From: Methanomassiliicoccus sp.
GTDB taxonomy: Archaea; Thermoplasmatota; Thermoplasmata; Methanomassiliicoccales; Methanomassiliicoccaceae
Direction of reading: 5' to 3'
NCBI GenBank assembly: GCA_012719175.1
Contig: JAAYAX010000004.1
Span: 186,001-250,000 of the forward strand
Length of the DNA stretch: 64,000 nt
A program made the translations under genes and the position numbers. Shown here piece after piece: positions 7,088 to 16,039 of the stretch. Within the stretch, counting starts at the first letter, position 1. The number at the start of each line of letters is the position of its first letter. A model generated the notes under the pieces. That model worked only from the letters and a program-made list of their open reading frames with translations. It made no database searches and had not been told where the DNA came from.

Positions 7088-8425
7088 ATGGTACTGGAAA
7101 ACCTCGGGCAATCTCTCCGGAACGTGCTAAAGAAGATCACCGGCGCCTCCCATATCGATGAGGCTTTGGTCAAAGAGATCACCCGGGACATCCAGCGGGC
7201 ACTGCTGCAGTCCGACATCAATGTCAAGCTCGTCCTGGAGATGACCAAGGAGGTTGAGCGTCGAGCGTTGAGCGAGGAGCCCCCTGCCGGGACCAGCCCC
7301 AAGGAACATGTGGTGCGCATCATCTACGATGAGCTGATACGCATCCTGGGACAGCCCCGCCCCTTGCCGGTGGCCAAGCAGACCATCATGATGGTCGGTT
7401 TGTACGGTCAGGGGAAGACCACCACCACGGGGAAGCTGGCCCGTTACTTCCACAAGAAAGGATTGAGCGTGGGGGTCATCGCCGCCGATGTGCACCGCCC
7501 TGCCGCTTACGATCAGCTGAAGCAGATCGCGGACAAGGTGGGCGTCATGTTCTACGGGGAGCCCGGAGAGAAGGACGCTGCCAAGATCGCCGCCAACGGC
7601 ATGAAACACTACTCCAGCACCGACGTCGTGCTGGTGGACACCTCCGGGAGGCACGCGCTGGAGGATGATCTCATCTCCGAGCTGAAGCGTGTGTCCGACG
7701 GGGTGAGGCCGACGGAGCGCATATTGGTCCTGGACGCCGCGGTGGGGCAGCAGGCGGGTCCGCAGGCCAAGGCCTTCCATGATGCGGTGGGTGTCACCAG
7801 CGTCATCATCACCAAGATGGACGGCACCGCCAAGGGCGGCGGGGCGCTGAGCGCGGTGGCCCAGACCCAGGCAGCCATCGTGTTCATTGGTGTGGGAGAG
7901 CACCTCACCGACCTGGAGCCTTTCGACCCCACGCGCTTTATATCCCGGCTGCTGGGCATGGGCGATCTGCAGAGCCTCCTGGAGGCGGCGAAGGAGACCG
8001 TGTCCGAGGAGCAGGCGGCGGAGACGGTCAAGAAGATGATGGGGGGGCGTTTCACTCTCAAGGAGATGTACGAGCAGATGGAGATGCTCACCAACATGGG
8101 CCCCCTGAAGAAGCTGGTGTCCATGCTCCCAGGCATGCCCGGGCTCAGCGAGAAGATGAACGTGGAGGAGTCGCAGGAGAAGCTCCGGCGATTCAAGTTC
8201 ATCATGGACTCCATGACCGACGAGGAGATGGAGGATCCCAAGCTCATAAAGTCCACGCGCATCAACCGCATCGCTCGCGGGGCGGGGGTGGAGGGCAAGG
8301 ACGTCAGGGAGCTGCTGAAGCAGTACAACATGTCCAAGAAGGCGGTGAAGGGCTTCATGGGGAACCGCAAGCTGCGCAAGCAGTTGATGAAGCAGTTCTC
8401 GTCCGAGATGGGGCAATCCGAATGA
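7088..8425 (+). CDS. srp54: Signal recognition particle protein SRP54
   Basis: This GTPase binds signal sequences of nascent chains together with 7S RNA and docks at the receptor FtsY. The 445-aa protein has the N-terminal helical bundle, the G domain with P-loop GLYGQGKTTTTGK at about 100-112, the DTSGRH switch motif, TKMDGTAKGG near 240, and a C-terminal M domain rich in methionine (about 295-440) with the RNA-binding helix RINRIARGAG. Length is normal for the archaeal form. ATTTAAAG at about 7047 is a good TATA element. The stop overlaps trmY by 4 nt, so both are probably on one transcript. Confidence 0.97.
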   Translation: MVLENLGQSLRNVLKKITGASHIDEALVKEITRDIQRALLQSDINVKLVLEMTKEVERRALSEEPPAGTSPKEHVVRIIYDELIRILGQPRPLPVAKQTIMMVGLYGQGKTTTTGKLARYFHKKGLSVGVIAADVHRPAAYDQLKQIADKVGVMFYGEPGEKDAAKIAANGMKHYSSTDVVLVDTSGRHALEDDLISELKRVSDGVRPTERILVLDAAVGQQAGPQAKAFHDAVGVTSVIITKMDGTAKGGGALSAVAQTQAAIVFIGVGEHLTDLEPFDPTRFISRLLGMGDLQSLLEAAKETVSEEQAAETVKKMMGGRFTLKEMYEQMEMLTNMGPLKKLVSMLPGMPGLSEKMNVEESQEKLRRFKFIMDSMTDEEMEDPKLIKSTRINRIARGAGVEGKDVRELLKQYNMSKKAVKGFMGNRKLRKQLMKQFSSEMGQSE

Positions 8426-9009
8426 AGCGCTTCGTGGTCATCGGCCACAAGGCAGCGACCTCCGGGGACTTCAAGCTGGACGACATGGCGGGGGGCGCCG
8501 GAAGACTGGATATCCTGCTCCGATGCATCAACTCCTCGTTCTTCCTATCCCACGGGATCCGCCGGGACGCGGAGGTGTACCTGGTGCTGCAGGGAGAGCC
8601 CAACGCACCGCGGACAATACGCATCAATGGCTCCGAGGTCCGTTACCTCAACCCCGATGAACGCTCCACCGGTGCCTTGGTGCGCAACGCCCTGCTGAAG
8701 CACCTGGACGGCGAGGAGATGCGCTCCTCCCCTGGGATATACGTCTCCAAGCGCTCCTTCAAGGAGGTGCTGGACACCTTGCAACCCATCTCCCGCCTGG
8801 TCTACCTCAAGGAGGACGGCGCGGACGTGCGCGCACAGGAGCTGGACGGGGACCTTACCTTCATCATCTCCGACCACCAGGACCTTAAGGAAGAGGAGGA
8901 GGCCGAGCTCCTCTCCCGAGAGCCTATCAAGCTCACGCTGGGGCCGCTCTCGTACCATGCGGACCATTGCATCACCATAATGCTCAACGAGCTGGACCGA
9001 AGAGGGTAG
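8422..9009 (+). CDS. trmY: tRNA (pseudouridine(54)-N1)-methyltransferase TrmY
   Basis: TrmY is a SPOUT-class methyltransferase that converts pseudouridine 54 of archaeal tRNAs to N1-methylpseudouridine. The 195-aa protein starts MKRFVVIGHKA, a hallmark of the family, and continues with DDMAGGAGRLDILLRCIN and a NGSEVRYLNPDERS segment. The C-terminal half has the knot region (LTLGPLSYHADHC, about 170-182), where the AdoMet site is formed. It overlaps the SRP54 stop as ATGA, implying translational coupling. Confidence 0.93.
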   Translation: MKRFVVIGHKAATSGDFKLDDMAGGAGRLDILLRCINSSFFLSHGIRRDAEVYLVLQGEPNAPRTIRINGSEVRYLNPDERSTGALVRNALLKHLDGEEMRSSPGIYVSKRSFKEVLDTLQPISRLVYLKEDGADVRAQELDGDLTFIISDHQDLKEEEEAELLSREPIKLTLGPLSYHADHCITIMLNELDRRG

Positions 9010-9195
9010 GGACCTCTCGTGGGATCCTTCAGTAACCATAGGGAATGGGACCGTCAGAGATTTTTTCCTAACGCCGTTATATGTGCCTGAGCCTATGAAT
9101 CCGGTGTCCAGGAAGAGGACATTTCCGAAGGATATGAGGATTAGTAAAGAGAAGGAACAGCAAAGGCTTTATCGCCAGGCGAATATGGGGCGAGC

Positions 9196-9390
9196 ATGAC
9201 CGAGAAGATCCCCCAGCATCGCCATTGCTCCAAATGCGGAAAGGCCTTCCTAGGGGAGGATCGCTTCTGCTCCGAGGAGTGCAAGGTCACTAACAACGAG
9301 CTGCTGAAGAAGAGGAAGCGCCAGCTCCTCATCTTGTACGGATTGACGGTAGTGGTCCTCATTGCGGCCCTCCTGTTCGTGGGCGGCTGA
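9196..9390 (+). CDS. Zinc-ribbon membrane protein (DUF2116-like)
   Basis: The 64-aa protein has an N-terminal zinc ribbon (HCSKCGKAF, then RFCSEECK), a Lys/Arg stretch and one C-terminal transmembrane helix (about residues 42-60). This is the plan of the small archaeal DUF2116 proteins, whose function is unknown. It sits 2 nt ahead of the next gene, so the two are coexpressed. A short frame upstream (9095-9199) overlaps its start but is probably not translated, because the TATA box at about 9077-9083 would initiate downstream of that ATG. Confidence 0.75.
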   Translation: MTEKIPQHRHCSKCGKAFLGEDRFCSEECKVTNNELLKKRKRQLLILYGLTVVVLIAALLFVGG

Positions 9391-9392
9391 TC

Positions 9393-10358
9393 ATGAAGGT
9401 GGGGTTGGGCGGTACCTTCAACATATTGCACCGGGGGCATCGTGCCCTCATAGACAAGGCCTTCGAGACCGGGGACCAGGTCATCATCGGACTGACCTCC
9501 GACGAGTTCGCCGGTCAGCGCAAGACCAGAGTGCTCCCTCTGATCGAGAGGGAAGAGAGACTTAGGGCGTACTTGCGCACCAAAGGGGAAAACTGGGAGA
9601 TCGCCGTCATCGAGGACGTGGCCGGTCAGATGGACCGCCGCACGGACATATCGGCATTAGTGGTCTCTCCCGAGACCCGAAGATCGGCCGAGGGCATCAA
9701 TCGCGAGCGCATCGCCCGCGGTCTGCAGCCCCTGCAGCTCATAGAGGTCCCCCACGTTCTGGCAGATGATTTCCTGCCCATATCGGCCCACCGCGTCATT
9801 AGGGGGGACATCGACGTTGAAGGCCGCCTCCTACGGCCCCTGAGGGTGAATGTAGGCTCCCTGAACAGGATCAAGGTCGATGCCGTCACTAACGTCCTCT
9901 CCCGGTTGTACGGCGAGGTGGTGATAGCGGGTACGGACGTGGACCCAGAGGTGCCGGAGCAGCCCATGGGGGAGGATACCCGCAGGGGGGCGATGGTACG
10001 GGCGTCCCAGGCGATGCGGGACGCGGACCTGGGAGTGGGCCTGGAGGCGGGGGTCTTCGACACCGAGGACGGGCTATACGATATCCAGTACTGCGCGGTG
10101 ATGGACCAGCGGGGACACTATACCATCGGCCATGGCATGGGCTTCCGCTATCCTCCGGCCGTGGCGGAGCTTGTCCGCGAGGGGTGGACGGTGGGCAGGT
10201 CCTTCCAGGAGCTGTACGGCTGGGAGAGGGACGAGAAGAAGGTAGGTGCCATTGGATTTCTCACCAAGGGGGCATTGGACCGCACAGCTCTCGCTGAGCA
10301 GGCGGTCATGGCGGCGATGGTCCCGCGCGTGCGCAAGGAGCTGTATACCGACCTGTGA
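9393..10358 (+). CDS. Phosphopantetheine adenylyltransferase fused to an ITP/XTP-type NTPase
   Basis: Residues 1-150 are the archaeal PPAT of CoA synthesis: GGTFNILHRGHRALI carries the HxGH nucleotidyltransferase motif, and VSPETRRSAEGIN and LQLIEVP match the archaeal CoaD family. It should adenylate 4'-phosphopantetheine to dephospho-CoA. From about residue 152 (RVNVGSLNRIKVDAV) to the end is a DUF84/YjjX domain, which hydrolyses non-canonical ITP or XTP. The motifs TDVDPEVPEQPMGEDTRRGA and GLEAGV are intact. A fusion of CoA synthesis with nucleotide clean-up is unusual, although a joining of two formerly adjacent genes would explain it. Confidence 0.88.
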   Translation: MKVGLGGTFNILHRGHRALIDKAFETGDQVIIGLTSDEFAGQRKTRVLPLIEREERLRAYLRTKGENWEIAVIEDVAGQMDRRTDISALVVSPETRRSAEGINRERIARGLQPLQLIEVPHVLADDFLPISAHRVIRGDIDVEGRLLRPLRVNVGSLNRIKVDAVTNVLSRLYGEVVIAGTDVDPEVPEQPMGEDTRRGAMVRASQAMRDADLGVGLEAGVFDTEDGLYDIQYCAVMDQRGHYTIGHGMGFRYPPAVAELVREGWTVGRSFQELYGWERDEKKVGAIGFLTKGALDRTALAEQAVMAAMVPRVRKELYTDL

Positions 10359-10583
10359 TCAGGTCTTGGCCTTCTCCCTGCGGACCCGGGCGTGGTCCTC
10401 GATGCTCCCGGTGCAGTTGGAGATGCCCACGCAACCGAAGCGGCGGTACTTGCTGCAGTAGAAGCCTTGAACATAATGTTCACAGGGCGGGTCCTTCTCC
10501 GCCTTGCATTTGGCACCTATGCACGCGAATCCCTTATAGCGGCCGTCGCACTTTCCATCGCTCTGAAGGTAGTAACACCTCAT
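10359..10583 (-). CDS. Cysteine-rich small protein
   Basis: From ATG 10583 the protein has 74 residues with nine cysteines in a spaced pattern (MRCYYLQSDGKC, GFACIGAKC, CEHYV, FYCSKYRRFGCVG, NC), suggesting one or two zinc or iron-sulfur sites. The longer frame from 10658 adds a proline/arginine-rich stretch lacking any such pattern. It converges on the PPAT fusion gene, with stop codons next to each other (10358/10359). Related small Cys-rich proteins occur in methanogens without known function. Confidence 0.6.
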   Translation of the reverse strand: MRCYYLQSDGKCDGRYKGFACIGAKCKAEKDPPCEHYVQGFYCSKYRRFGCVGISNCTGSIEDHARVRREKAKT

Positions 10584-10771
10584 ACGCCCATCCCCCCGTC
10601 CAACAGGGGAGCGGATGCGCGCTCTTGAACCCTCAGGCACCGTCCCCCGGGACAACAATCCTTAAGCGGGGTTGTGGCCGGTGGTAGGTGCCCCTGATCA
10701 TAAAGGCACATTTTCCCATCCCGGCCACTATATGTATATTTATGAATTTATATGTTGTCTGGATTCACAGT

Positions 10772-13138
10772 TCAGGGGTGGAAGGCCTTCACCGCCTCGG
10801 CCATGGCCTGCAGCCTCTTCTGCACCAGGTCGTTGATGCTTCCCTCCTCGAAGGTCCCATCCTCCTTCATCGCCCCCGCCGGCCTTGACGTCAGCACCTC
10901 GATGCCCTCATCGATGGTCTTCACCGGCCAGATGTGGAACTTTCCTTCCTTTATGGCCTTGACGACCTCCTCCTTGAGCATGAGGTTCTGCACGTTGGAG
11001 AAGGGGATCATGCACCCCTGCTCACCTGTAAGTCCCAAGGCCTTGCACGTCTCATAGTACCCTTCGACCTTCTGGTTCACCCCTCCGATAGCCTGGACCT
11101 CGCCCTTCTGGTTAACGGAACCGGTGACGGCTATGTTCTGTCGTATGGGCACGCCCGACAGAGCGGACAGTATGGCATAGAGCTCGGTGCTGGACGCACT
11201 ATCACCGTCCACGCCGGAGTAGGACTGCTCGAACACCAGGCGTGCGGACAGGGACAGGGGCACGGTGCGGGCGTATCGTTCGTGCAGGAAACCGCTCAGG
11301 ATGAGGACGCCCTTGGTGTGGGTCGCGCCACCCATTTGCGACAGCCTCTCGATGTCCACGATGCCCTCGCGCCCGATCCCCACGGTGGCGGTGATGCGGG
11401 ACGGCCTTCCAAAGGCATAGTCGCCCACGCTGAACACGGCCAGACCGTTGATCTGCCCTACCTTCGCACCAGTGATGTCGATGAGGTATTGACCCTTGGT
11501 GACCGACTCCTCGATCTTCTTCTGGATCATGTTGGAGCGGTACTCCCTCTCCTCCAGCTGCTGCATGATATGCTTCCGGGAGATGGTCTTGGAGCCTTCC
11601 TGCTGCGCGTAGAAGGACGCTTCACGGATGATGTCCGCGATACGGGCGAACTGGGTGGTCATCTTCTCCTGGTCATCGGCCATTCGCGAGGCGTGCTCGA
11701 CGATCGCCGCGAGGGCCGAGGGATCTAGATGCAGGAGACTTTCCTTCGTTACCAGAGAGCACATGAAGCTGGTGTACAGCTCAATGTTCTCAGGCGTACG
11801 GTCCATCTCCGTGTCGAAGTCGGCCTTGATCTTGAACAGCTCCTTGAAGTCAGGGTCCAGGTTGTAGAGGATATTGTGGACTTGGGGGTTACCGATCAGT
11901 ATTATCTTCGCATCGAAGGGTATGGGTTCCGGCCTCAGGGTCTTGGTCACCATGTAGCCTAATCTCGAGACGGGGTCCTCCAGTTCTAGCTTGCCTGTGG
12001 AGATGGTCTGCTTCAGACCCTCCCATACCATGGGGTCCTGGAACATCCTCTCCACCGGTATGATGAGGTACCCGCCGTTGGCAAGGTGGGCGGTGCCCGC
12101 GCGGATCATGGTGTAATCGGTGACCAGCGCCCCGAACCTGGCCTCCCTTTCGGAGTAGCCGAACAGGCGAACGTACGTGGGGTTGAACTCGGACAGGACC
12201 GGAGCGCCGACCGTCTTGGAATGATCGACAATGAGGTTGACCCTGTAATTGCGGGTGGGATCGACCACCGGCGCGTTCGGTTCTTTTGCAGGAGTGCTCA
12301 GGAACAGGGGCACGTTGTCCACAATGTCGTTCTGCACCTCCTCCAGGTACTCTATGACCTCATGGTTCTCGCGGAACTCGTCGCGCACCCCGCCGATGTA
12401 AGGAACCACGGCGAACGCTGCCACCCTACGGTTCAGGTCCAGCAGTTCCTTGTCCACCTTGCGCATCGTTTCCTGGAGAGGCCGGAACATCTCCCCCATC
12501 TTGCTGTTCAGCGCCTCGCGTTCCTCGTTGATCTTCTTCTGCAGCGCCGGGGGAAGCTGCTGGAACTCGGCATCGTTCAGGGGCCGACCCTCCACGATGG
12601 GCGTTAGGGCGATGCCCACGGGCGAGGGCTGCAGGAGGAACCCGACCTCCTTGGCCAGGGCGTTGATGTTGGCCACGATCTCGTTCCTCTCCTGGTTAAT
12701 CTTCTGGACGACGGCCTCACGCTGCTTGGCGTACTCCGCGCTTTCGAACGCTTCCCTCAGGGCAGGCGGTATCTGCGTCACCAGGCGCTCCATGGCCTTC
12801 TTGAACAGCGCCCCCTGACCGGCCACCAGGGAGATGGCCCGTGGACGCGAGGAGTCCACGAAGTTATTGACATAGCACCAGTCCGGCGGCACTGGCTGCT
12901 TCACCGCCAGGGCCGTGGAGAAGTCCTGGATGGCGGACTTCCTGCCCGTTCCCTGGATCCCCGAGATGAATATGTTGAAGCCCTTGTCCTTGATCCGCAG
13001 CCCCAGGTTCAGGGCCCTGACGGCCCGCTCCTGTCCCAAGATCGTGTCCAGGGGCTTGATCTCCTCTGTGCTGTCACATGAGAACGCCTTCTCGTCCATT
13101 GCCCTTCGGGCCTGGTCATAGGTTAGCTCAGGGATCAT
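10772..13138 (-). CDS. ATP-dependent Lon-family protease (LonB/YcbZ type)
   Basis: The protein of 788 aa from ATG 13138 (MIPELTYDQ) has a Walker A-like GIQGTGRKSA near residue 55, a long helical insertion (about 150-250), an AAA domain, and a C-terminal S16 protease domain. The catalytic serine sits in DGDSASS and the lysine in GGVNQKVEGY, the Ser-Lys dyad of Lon proteases. The absence of a clear membrane segment and the N-terminal layout match the COG1067 group rather than the membrane-bound archaeal LonB. The frame remains open to 13810, but the extra part is antisense to the transporter gene. It should degrade damaged or regulatory proteins in the cytoplasm. Confidence 0.88.
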   Translation of the reverse strand: MIPELTYDQARRAMDEKAFSCDSTEEIKPLDTILGQERAVRALNLGLRIKDKGFNIFISGIQGTGRKSAIQDFSTALAVKQPVPPDWCYVNNFVDSSRPRAISLVAGQGALFKKAMERLVTQIPPALREAFESAEYAKQREAVVQKINQERNEIVANINALAKEVGFLLQPSPVGIALTPIVEGRPLNDAEFQQLPPALQKKINEEREALNSKMGEMFRPLQETMRKVDKELLDLNRRVAAFAVVPYIGGVRDEFRENHEVIEYLEEVQNDIVDNVPLFLSTPAKEPNAPVVDPTRNYRVNLIVDHSKTVGAPVLSEFNPTYVRLFGYSEREARFGALVTDYTMIRAGTAHLANGGYLIIPVERMFQDPMVWEGLKQTISTGKLELEDPVSRLGYMVTKTLRPEPIPFDAKIILIGNPQVHNILYNLDPDFKELFKIKADFDTEMDRTPENIELYTSFMCSLVTKESLLHLDPSALAAIVEHASRMADDQEKMTTQFARIADIIREASFYAQQEGSKTISRKHIMQQLEEREYRSNMIQKKIEESVTKGQYLIDITGAKVGQINGLAVFSVGDYAFGRPSRITATVGIGREGIVDIERLSQMGGATHTKGVLILSGFLHERYARTVPLSLSARLVFEQSYSGVDGDSASSTELYAILSALSGVPIRQNIAVTGSVNQKGEVQAIGGVNQKVEGYYETCKALGLTGEQGCMIPFSNVQNLMLKEEVVKAIKEGKFHIWPVKTIDEGIEVLTSRPAGAMKEDGTFEEGSINDLVQKRLQAMAEAVKAFHP

Positions 13139-13179
13139 GATGTATCGACATAGAATGGGAGGCGAGATTATAAAAAGCG

Positions 13180-14100
13180 TTATTGACGGGGGGCTGGACG
13201 CTTTTCGTGGGGATACAGGTAGTGGCTGAGGAAGATGAGCCAGGCGATGTCCACGGTCATGCATATGGTGGCGGGCATGGCCGCGACCTCTCCTAAAAGG
13301 GCTATGGCCAGTGCGGCCGCCATCCCGGTGTTCTTGTGGGTGGCGAACAGGATCTGGGGCACCCTCTGAGCCCACGGTACGGCCCTGCGCCGGGACAGTC
13401 TCTCCCAGGCGATCCCTAAGACGAAGGTGCGCACGAAGGCCATCGCCAATAGGGCGATGAGGAGACCCTGTTCGGACAGGAAGACAGCGCGGTTGGCACC
13501 GGCGACGGAGATTACCAGGACCGCGAAGGCGATGTTGATGACCATGCTCCTCTTGTAGGGATCGATGTTCGCCCGCCTGAGGGGGCGGGATACGATCACA
13601 GGGACCGCTATGAGCATGCCCACGTACCACAAGAGCGTCACCACGCTCACCGCATGCCCGATGAACGCCAGCGTGAGCAAGGGGGTCAGAACCAGCGCTA
13701 TAAGGTAGAGGGCGGCGGAGGATACCAGGGTCCCCTCGAGGTCGCCTCCCAGGACGAGGGTGAAGGGTATGACGGAGACCGCCGAGGGCACGGCCGCCAT
13801 CAGGATCCACCCGTTCCTAACGTCTCCCACGAACAGGAATGCCATTGCTATCGTCGTTCCCGTGGACAGGATGAAGGATAGGGCGAAGGCGGCGCGTACC
13901 GAGAGAATGTGGTCCCTGAGCTGCAACCCCTTGAAGGTCATGCTGCAGAGAGAGAAGGACATCATGACCATGAGGGCCCCCATGGCCACGTCCTTGTTCA
14001 TCTTCGGATAGGCCTCGGGGAAGCCTCCGAAGACCAGGGCGATGAGCAGCGCGGTCACCATCATGTAGGCGTTGTTGCCCAGGAAGTCCCTCGGTCGCAC
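13180..14100 (-). CDS. BASS-family (bile acid:sodium symporter-like) transporter
   Basis: The 306-aa polytopic protein has about nine hydrophobic segments from the N-terminus (AYMMVTALLIALVFGGFP) to near residue 295. The stretch VPSAVSVIPFTLVLGGDLEG and the later FATHKNTGMAAALAIALLG resemble the two crossing-helix motifs of the sodium/bile acid symporter fold. Members take up organic anions with Na+; the substrate here cannot be inferred. It lies 40 nt upstream of the Lon gene on the same strand, so the two may share a transcript. Confidence 0.75.
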   Translation of the reverse strand: MRPRDFLGNNAYMMVTALLIALVFGGFPEAYPKMNKDVAMGALMVMMSFSLCSMTFKGLQLRDHILSVRAAFALSFILSTGTTIAMAFLFVGDVRNGWILMAAVPSAVSVIPFTLVLGGDLEGTLVSSAALYLIALVLTPLLTLAFIGHAVSVVTLLWYVGMLIAVPVIVSRPLRRANIDPYKRSMVINIAFAVLVISVAGANRAVFLSEQGLLIALLAMAFVRTFVLGIAWERLSRRRAVPWAQRVPQILFATHKNTGMAAALAIALLGEVAAMPATICMTVDIAWLIFLSHYLYPHEKRPAPRQ

Positions 14101-14221
14101 AGAGGGGGGATGGTGGGCGTGAACTTCTATGTTACTGAGATGTTACGTCGGTTAAGGTATTGTCCGCTCTTGGCGGCGACCTCACTGACCCGGGCTTTGC
14201 AGAAGCATAGGAAAAGGAGAG

Positions 14222-14308
14222 CGCCGAGGGGGAGATTCGAACTCCCGGGGTGCAGAGCACCACCAGCTCTCAAGGCTGGCGCCGTGATCCGGACTTAGCT
14301 ACCTCGGC
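14222..14308 (-). tRNA. tRNA-Ser(UGA)
   Basis: On the minus strand the sequence folds as a type II tRNA: acceptor GCCGAGG with CCTCGGC, anticodon arm CCAGC-CTTGAGA-GCTGG with anticodon TGA, a long variable arm, and T-arm GGGAGTTCGAATCTCCC. The discriminator base is G and CCA is not encoded. No intron is present. Length 87 nt is normal for serine tRNAs. Confidence 0.95.
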
Positions 14309-14348
14309 CTGTGGTGGCCACATTCCTTGAGGGTTTTAACGATTTCGG

Positions 14349-16004
14349 TCACGCCACGCGTTCCAGCTTCCCCTCGGTCATGGCCTCGAGGTCCAGCTCG
14401 AAGGCGGCAATTGGGTACCCTAACTCGAAGTCCACGATGACCTGGGGGTGCATCTCTCCGAAGTTGCCGATGCACGCCCCGTCGACGATGACGTCGGCGC
14501 CCCGCCCCTCAAGGTAGGTCCCGACGGAGGATGGCTGGATGACGTACTTAACCGAGAGGTCCCTCATGACACTCTCCACCAGCGACTTCACCTCGGTGAA
14601 GGAGGCGCGGGCGGAGATGCTGACGCCGGCCAGATGTCGGCGGCGTTTTATCCCCATCATCACGTCCCCGACCTCGAAGAGGCGCTGCGGGAGATCCCGA
14701 TGCTTGTTACGGCGGAGCACCAGCATAAGGCTGGGCAGCAGGGACACCCGGAGGCAGGTATGGTCCTCGCTGATGGGGTTCAGCACCTCAACGACATCGC
14801 CGGGAGACAAGCGCATCTTTTCGAACTGGTCCTTAACCGACGATAGCGTTAGCGTGGTCGCCTCCAGGTATCCATAACCCACCATGAGCTGGCGGGCCAC
14901 GTCCGCGGCCTTGTTCACCAGAAGCTCGGAACCGAAGGTCTGGTGAGTGGGCAGGCTCTTGCCGAAGTTCTCGTACCCGTAGCCCTTAGCGACATCCTCC
15001 ATTATGTCCACGGGGTGTATGAGGTCCAGTCTCCATGCGGGGGCCAGCACGCGAACCTGGTTACCCGCCGGCTCCGAATCGAAACCCATCTTCGCCGAGG
15101 CTTTGGCCATTCCCTCCGCGTCCAGGTCCATGCCCAGGAGGGCGTTCGTGGCCGCAACGTCCAGCGTCCACTCGCGGGGCTCCAGGTCGGGGGTCATGCC
15201 CTGCTGTGTGCCCTGCAGGCGGACCCGCTTGATCTTCCCTCCCCTCTCGGCCATGGCGGTGGCGACGATGTTGAGGGCGCCGGAGATGGCGTTGAGGTCG
15301 GTGCCGGTGACGTCTAGGAACACGTTCTTGGTGTCCTCGGTGACCGTTGTCAGGACTCCGTTGATTATGGGCGGGAAGGACAGCACCTCTCCCTCGCTGT
15401 CCACAAGCAGCGGGTACCTCTCCTTGCCGTCCAGGATGCGAGCGTAGTCCACACCCTTCTCATGGCGTTGGAGTATCTCCCCGAGGTCCATGCTCTCCGT
15501 CTTCCCCAGGGGAACGAAGGAGACCGATCCGGGCTCCACGGCTTTGTAGGTGAAGGGCGGGGTGACCTTGTCCATGTCATGGATGCCGATGGACACCTTG
15601 GAACGCTTCCTACCCATGGTAAGGTGCAGCTTCTCCTGCATCTCCATCAGGGAGCGGATGAAGGAGTCGGTAATGGTGATGTCCTCGACGACACCGGCCA
15701 CCATGTACGGACGGACCTCCTTGATGCTCTCGTCCAGGTTGAGGACCACGTCCGAGTCCTCCACGTTATAACGGGTGAGGCCGCTCTCATGGCCCAGGAA
15801 GGTGCGGAGGGCGCGGGCGGCGCCCTCCACGCTGTAAAGGTCGGGGCGGTCGGGGAAGAACTCTATGGACATCTCCCTGGTCCCCTCATCATACGAGTGC
15901 ACGTCGGCCCCCAGCTGGGGGACCCTGTCCATGAGGGTCTCCAAGCTGACCTCCTTCCCGATCAGGGAGATGAGGTCATCGTAGGAAAAAGTCACTACTG
16001 GCAT
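14349..16004 (-). CDS. pheT: Phenylalanyl-tRNA synthetase beta subunit
   Basis: This is the archaeal/eukaryotic form of the beta chain (551 aa), which lacks the N-terminal tRNA-binding domain of bacteria. It starts MPVVTFSYDDLISLIGKE. The B3/B4 editing region lies at about 90-270 (including FPPIINGVLTTVTEDTKNVF), the B5 domain around 275-350 (ATNALLGMDLDAEGMAKA), and the catalytic-like core follows (GYGYLEATTLTLSS, EVLNPISEDHTCLRVSLLP). It pairs with PheS to charge tRNA-Phe; pheS is not in the window. The tRNA-Ser gene lies just downstream on the same strand. Confidence 0.95.
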   Translation of the reverse strand: MPVVTFSYDDLISLIGKEVSLETLMDRVPQLGADVHSYDEGTREMSIEFFPDRPDLYSVEGAARALRTFLGHESGLTRYNVEDSDVVLNLDESIKEVRPYMVAGVVEDITITDSFIRSLMEMQEKLHLTMGRKRSKVSIGIHDMDKVTPPFTYKAVEPGSVSFVPLGKTESMDLGEILQRHEKGVDYARILDGKERYPLLVDSEGEVLSFPPIINGVLTTVTEDTKNVFLDVTGTDLNAISGALNIVATAMAERGGKIKRVRLQGTQQGMTPDLEPREWTLDVAATNALLGMDLDAEGMAKASAKMGFDSEPAGNQVRVLAPAWRLDLIHPVDIMEDVAKGYGYENFGKSLPTHQTFGSELLVNKAADVARQLMVGYGYLEATTLTLSSVKDQFEKMRLSPGDVVEVLNPISEDHTCLRVSLLPSLMLVLRRNKHRDLPQRLFEVGDVMMGIKRRRHLAGVSISARASFTEVKSLVESVMRDLSVKYVIQPSSVGTYLEGRGADVIVDGACIGNFGEMHPQVIVDFELGYPIAAFELDLEAMTEGKLERVA

Positions 16005-16039
16005 CGCGAAGCGATAGGGGAGAGACTATTTTTACTTTA

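Noticed and set aside
7127-8416. 429-codon minus-strand frame opposite SRP54
   Set aside because: Pure shadow of a GC-rich gene (His/Leu/Gly-rich, no domain); SRP54 is unambiguous.
9095-9199. 34-codon frame overlapping the start of the zinc-ribbon gene
   Set aside because: The TATA box at about 9077-9083 predicts transcription from near 9105, after its start codon; composition is basic and unremarkable.
13139-13810. N-terminal extension of the Lon-type protease frame to 13810
   Set aside because: The extra 224 codons are antisense to the BASS transporter gene and show proline/arginine-rich shadow composition; family resemblance begins at ATG 13138.
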